Below, piece by piece: positions 20,203 to 20,996 of a stretch of DNA of 20,996 bases (position 1 is the stretch's first letter; each line of letters opens with the position of its first letter). The position numbers and the translations under genes were made by a program. The notes beneath the pieces were generated by a model, which did not search any database, had not been told where the DNA came from, and saw only the letters and a program-made list of their open reading frames with translations. This stretch comes from Nitrosopelagicus sp964511265 (lineage in GTDB: Archaea > Thermoproteota > Nitrososphaeria > Nitrososphaerales > Nitrosopumilaceae), in NCBI GenBank assembly GCA_964511265.1, contig CAZEES010000022.1:1-20996 (forward strand), given 5' to 3'.

Positions 20203-20996
20203 TTGGAATATCTATCAATGCTGCCTGGTCCAACAAATGTACCAAACAGAGTTATGCGAGCAATGCTTGCACCAATAATTAATCATAGAAGTGATGATTT
20301 TGTTGAATTGTATACTGATGTTGTTTCAAAAACACAACAAGTCTTTGAAACACAGAATGATATTGTAGCACTATCTGCATCTGGAACTGGCGCAGTTGAA
20401 GCAGGCGTCATAAATATTGTTAAAAAAGATGATAAAGTAATCATACCTGTTAATGGAGAATTTAGTAACAGATTATCACAATTAATTGAAGGTCAAGGCG
20501 CAAATGTAATCAAATTAGAAACTCCACCTGGAGAAAATGCTACTTTTGATCAAGTTAAAGAAGCTTTTGATAATAACAATGATGTTAAAGCATTCTATGT
20601 TGTGCATAATGAAACTTCTACCGGCACAATGGTAAATTATCTCGATAAAGTTTCAGATCTAACATCACGTAATGATTCTATGTACATAGTAGATTCAGTT
20701 TCATTACTTGGTGGTGCACCATTGCCTGTTGATAAATGGAACATTGATGTATGCATGACTGGTGCACAAAAAGCAATTGCTGCACCACCCGGAATTTCTC
20801 CAATATCTATAAGCCCTAAAGCTAAAAAATACATGATTGAAAATCCACCTGCAACAATGTACTTTAACCTAGCACGATATTTCAAATATTACGAGGAATC
20901 TAAACACACTCCTTTTACTCCTGCGTTGCCATTACTTTATGCATATAGAGAAGCATTATCAATTTTATTAGAAGAAGGATTAGAAAATGTCTTTAA
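20203..20996 (+). CDS. class V aminotransferase, alanine/serine-glyoxylate type (3' end cut off)
   Basis: The frame is open to the window edge (264 full codons). It shows the alanine-glyoxylate/serine-pyruvate aminotransferase layout: MLPGPTNVPNRVMRAML at the N-terminus, SASGTGAVEAG (PLP phosphate turn), VVHNETSTGTMVNYL, YIVDSVSLLGGAPLPVD (PLP-ring Asp) and TGAQKAIAAPPGISP with the Schiff-base Lys. The missing part should be the C-terminal small domain. Likely substrates are glyoxylate or pyruvate with alanine or serine; the exact pair cannot be read. TTG 20203 has a Shine-Dalgarno; ATG 20218 is the alternative start. Confidence 0.88.
   Translation, partial: MEYLSMLPGPTNVPNRVMRAMLAPIINHRSDDFVELYTDVVSKTQQVFETQNDIVALSASGTGAVEAGVINIVKKDDKVIIPVNGEFSNRLSQLIEGQGANVIKLETPPGENATFDQVKEAFDNNNDVKAFYVVHNETSTGTMVNYLDKVSDLTSRNDSMYIVDSVSLLGGAPLPVDKWNIDVCMTGAQKAIAAPPGISPISISPKAKKYMIENPPATMYFNLARYFKYYEESKHTPFTPALPLLYAYREALSILLEEGLENVF

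Overview
The window is AT-rich, gene-dense archaeal DNA. Three things point to an ammonia-oxidising thaumarchaeon (Nitrososphaerota) close to Nitrosopumilus. First, the information-processing genes are archaeal: RNA polymerase subunit Rpo11/L, transcription factor S, PCNA, an archaeal-type TyrRS and an archaeal NadM. Second, many starts (ATG, TTG or GTG) lie about 24-28 bases downstream of a TATA-like box with no room for a leader, as expected for leaderless archaeal transcripts. Third, B12 genes (cobJ, bluB) occur among many small proteins that look lineage-restricted. The lineage call is inference; no rRNA or amo gene is present. I see no insertion sequence, integrase, CRISPR array or plasmid-like segment, so this reads as core chromosome.

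Layout. 1-854: a cut-off protein with two CxxC-x17-CxxC zinc domains, a helical unknown, and a 36-residue membrane microprotein. 913-4541: cyclase-family hydrolase, stand-alone Lrp/AsnC sensor domain, class V PLP enzyme, a RecA-like protein without a P-loop, a two-cluster ferredoxin with an Asp in place of a Cys, and a dual-specificity phosphatase. 4544-5411: a tandem pair of paralogous 50-residue proteins plus a beta-rich unknown, all minus strand. 5456-9106: rpoL, tfs, pcn, aspartokinase and cobJ, all plus strand. 9103-13142: an all-minus run of tyrS, a two-winged-helix regulator, two membrane proteins, dimeric dUTPase and a PfkB kinase. 13278-17085: small unknowns, a membrane-anchored surface protein, cyclophilin, a small HTH protein, a membrane gene with an A9 run that seems to need a -1 frameshift, a 39-residue Cys-rich protein and a secreted protein. 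17082-20996: flavin reductase, tRNA-Arg(CCT), bluB, tRNA-Val(GAC), an LEA14-like anchored protein, a CopD-like membrane protein overlapping nadM, and a class V aminotransferase cut by the window end.

Functional links. rpoL-tfs-pcn joins transcription and replication, with rpoL and tfs 9 bases apart. CobJ (corrin ring contraction) and BluB (lower-ligand synthesis) belong to one cobalamin pathway but sit 8.6 kb apart. Aspartokinase, NadM, dUTPase and TyrRS are housekeeping enzymes. The items I find most worth checking are the A9 frameshift gene, the symmetric TATA box that could serve two divergent leaderless genes, the tandem 50-residue pair, the microproteins missed by length cut-offs, the P-loop-less RecA paralogue, the Asp-ligand ferredoxin, the C-x4-C zinc site in TFS, and the C33 tRNA-Val.
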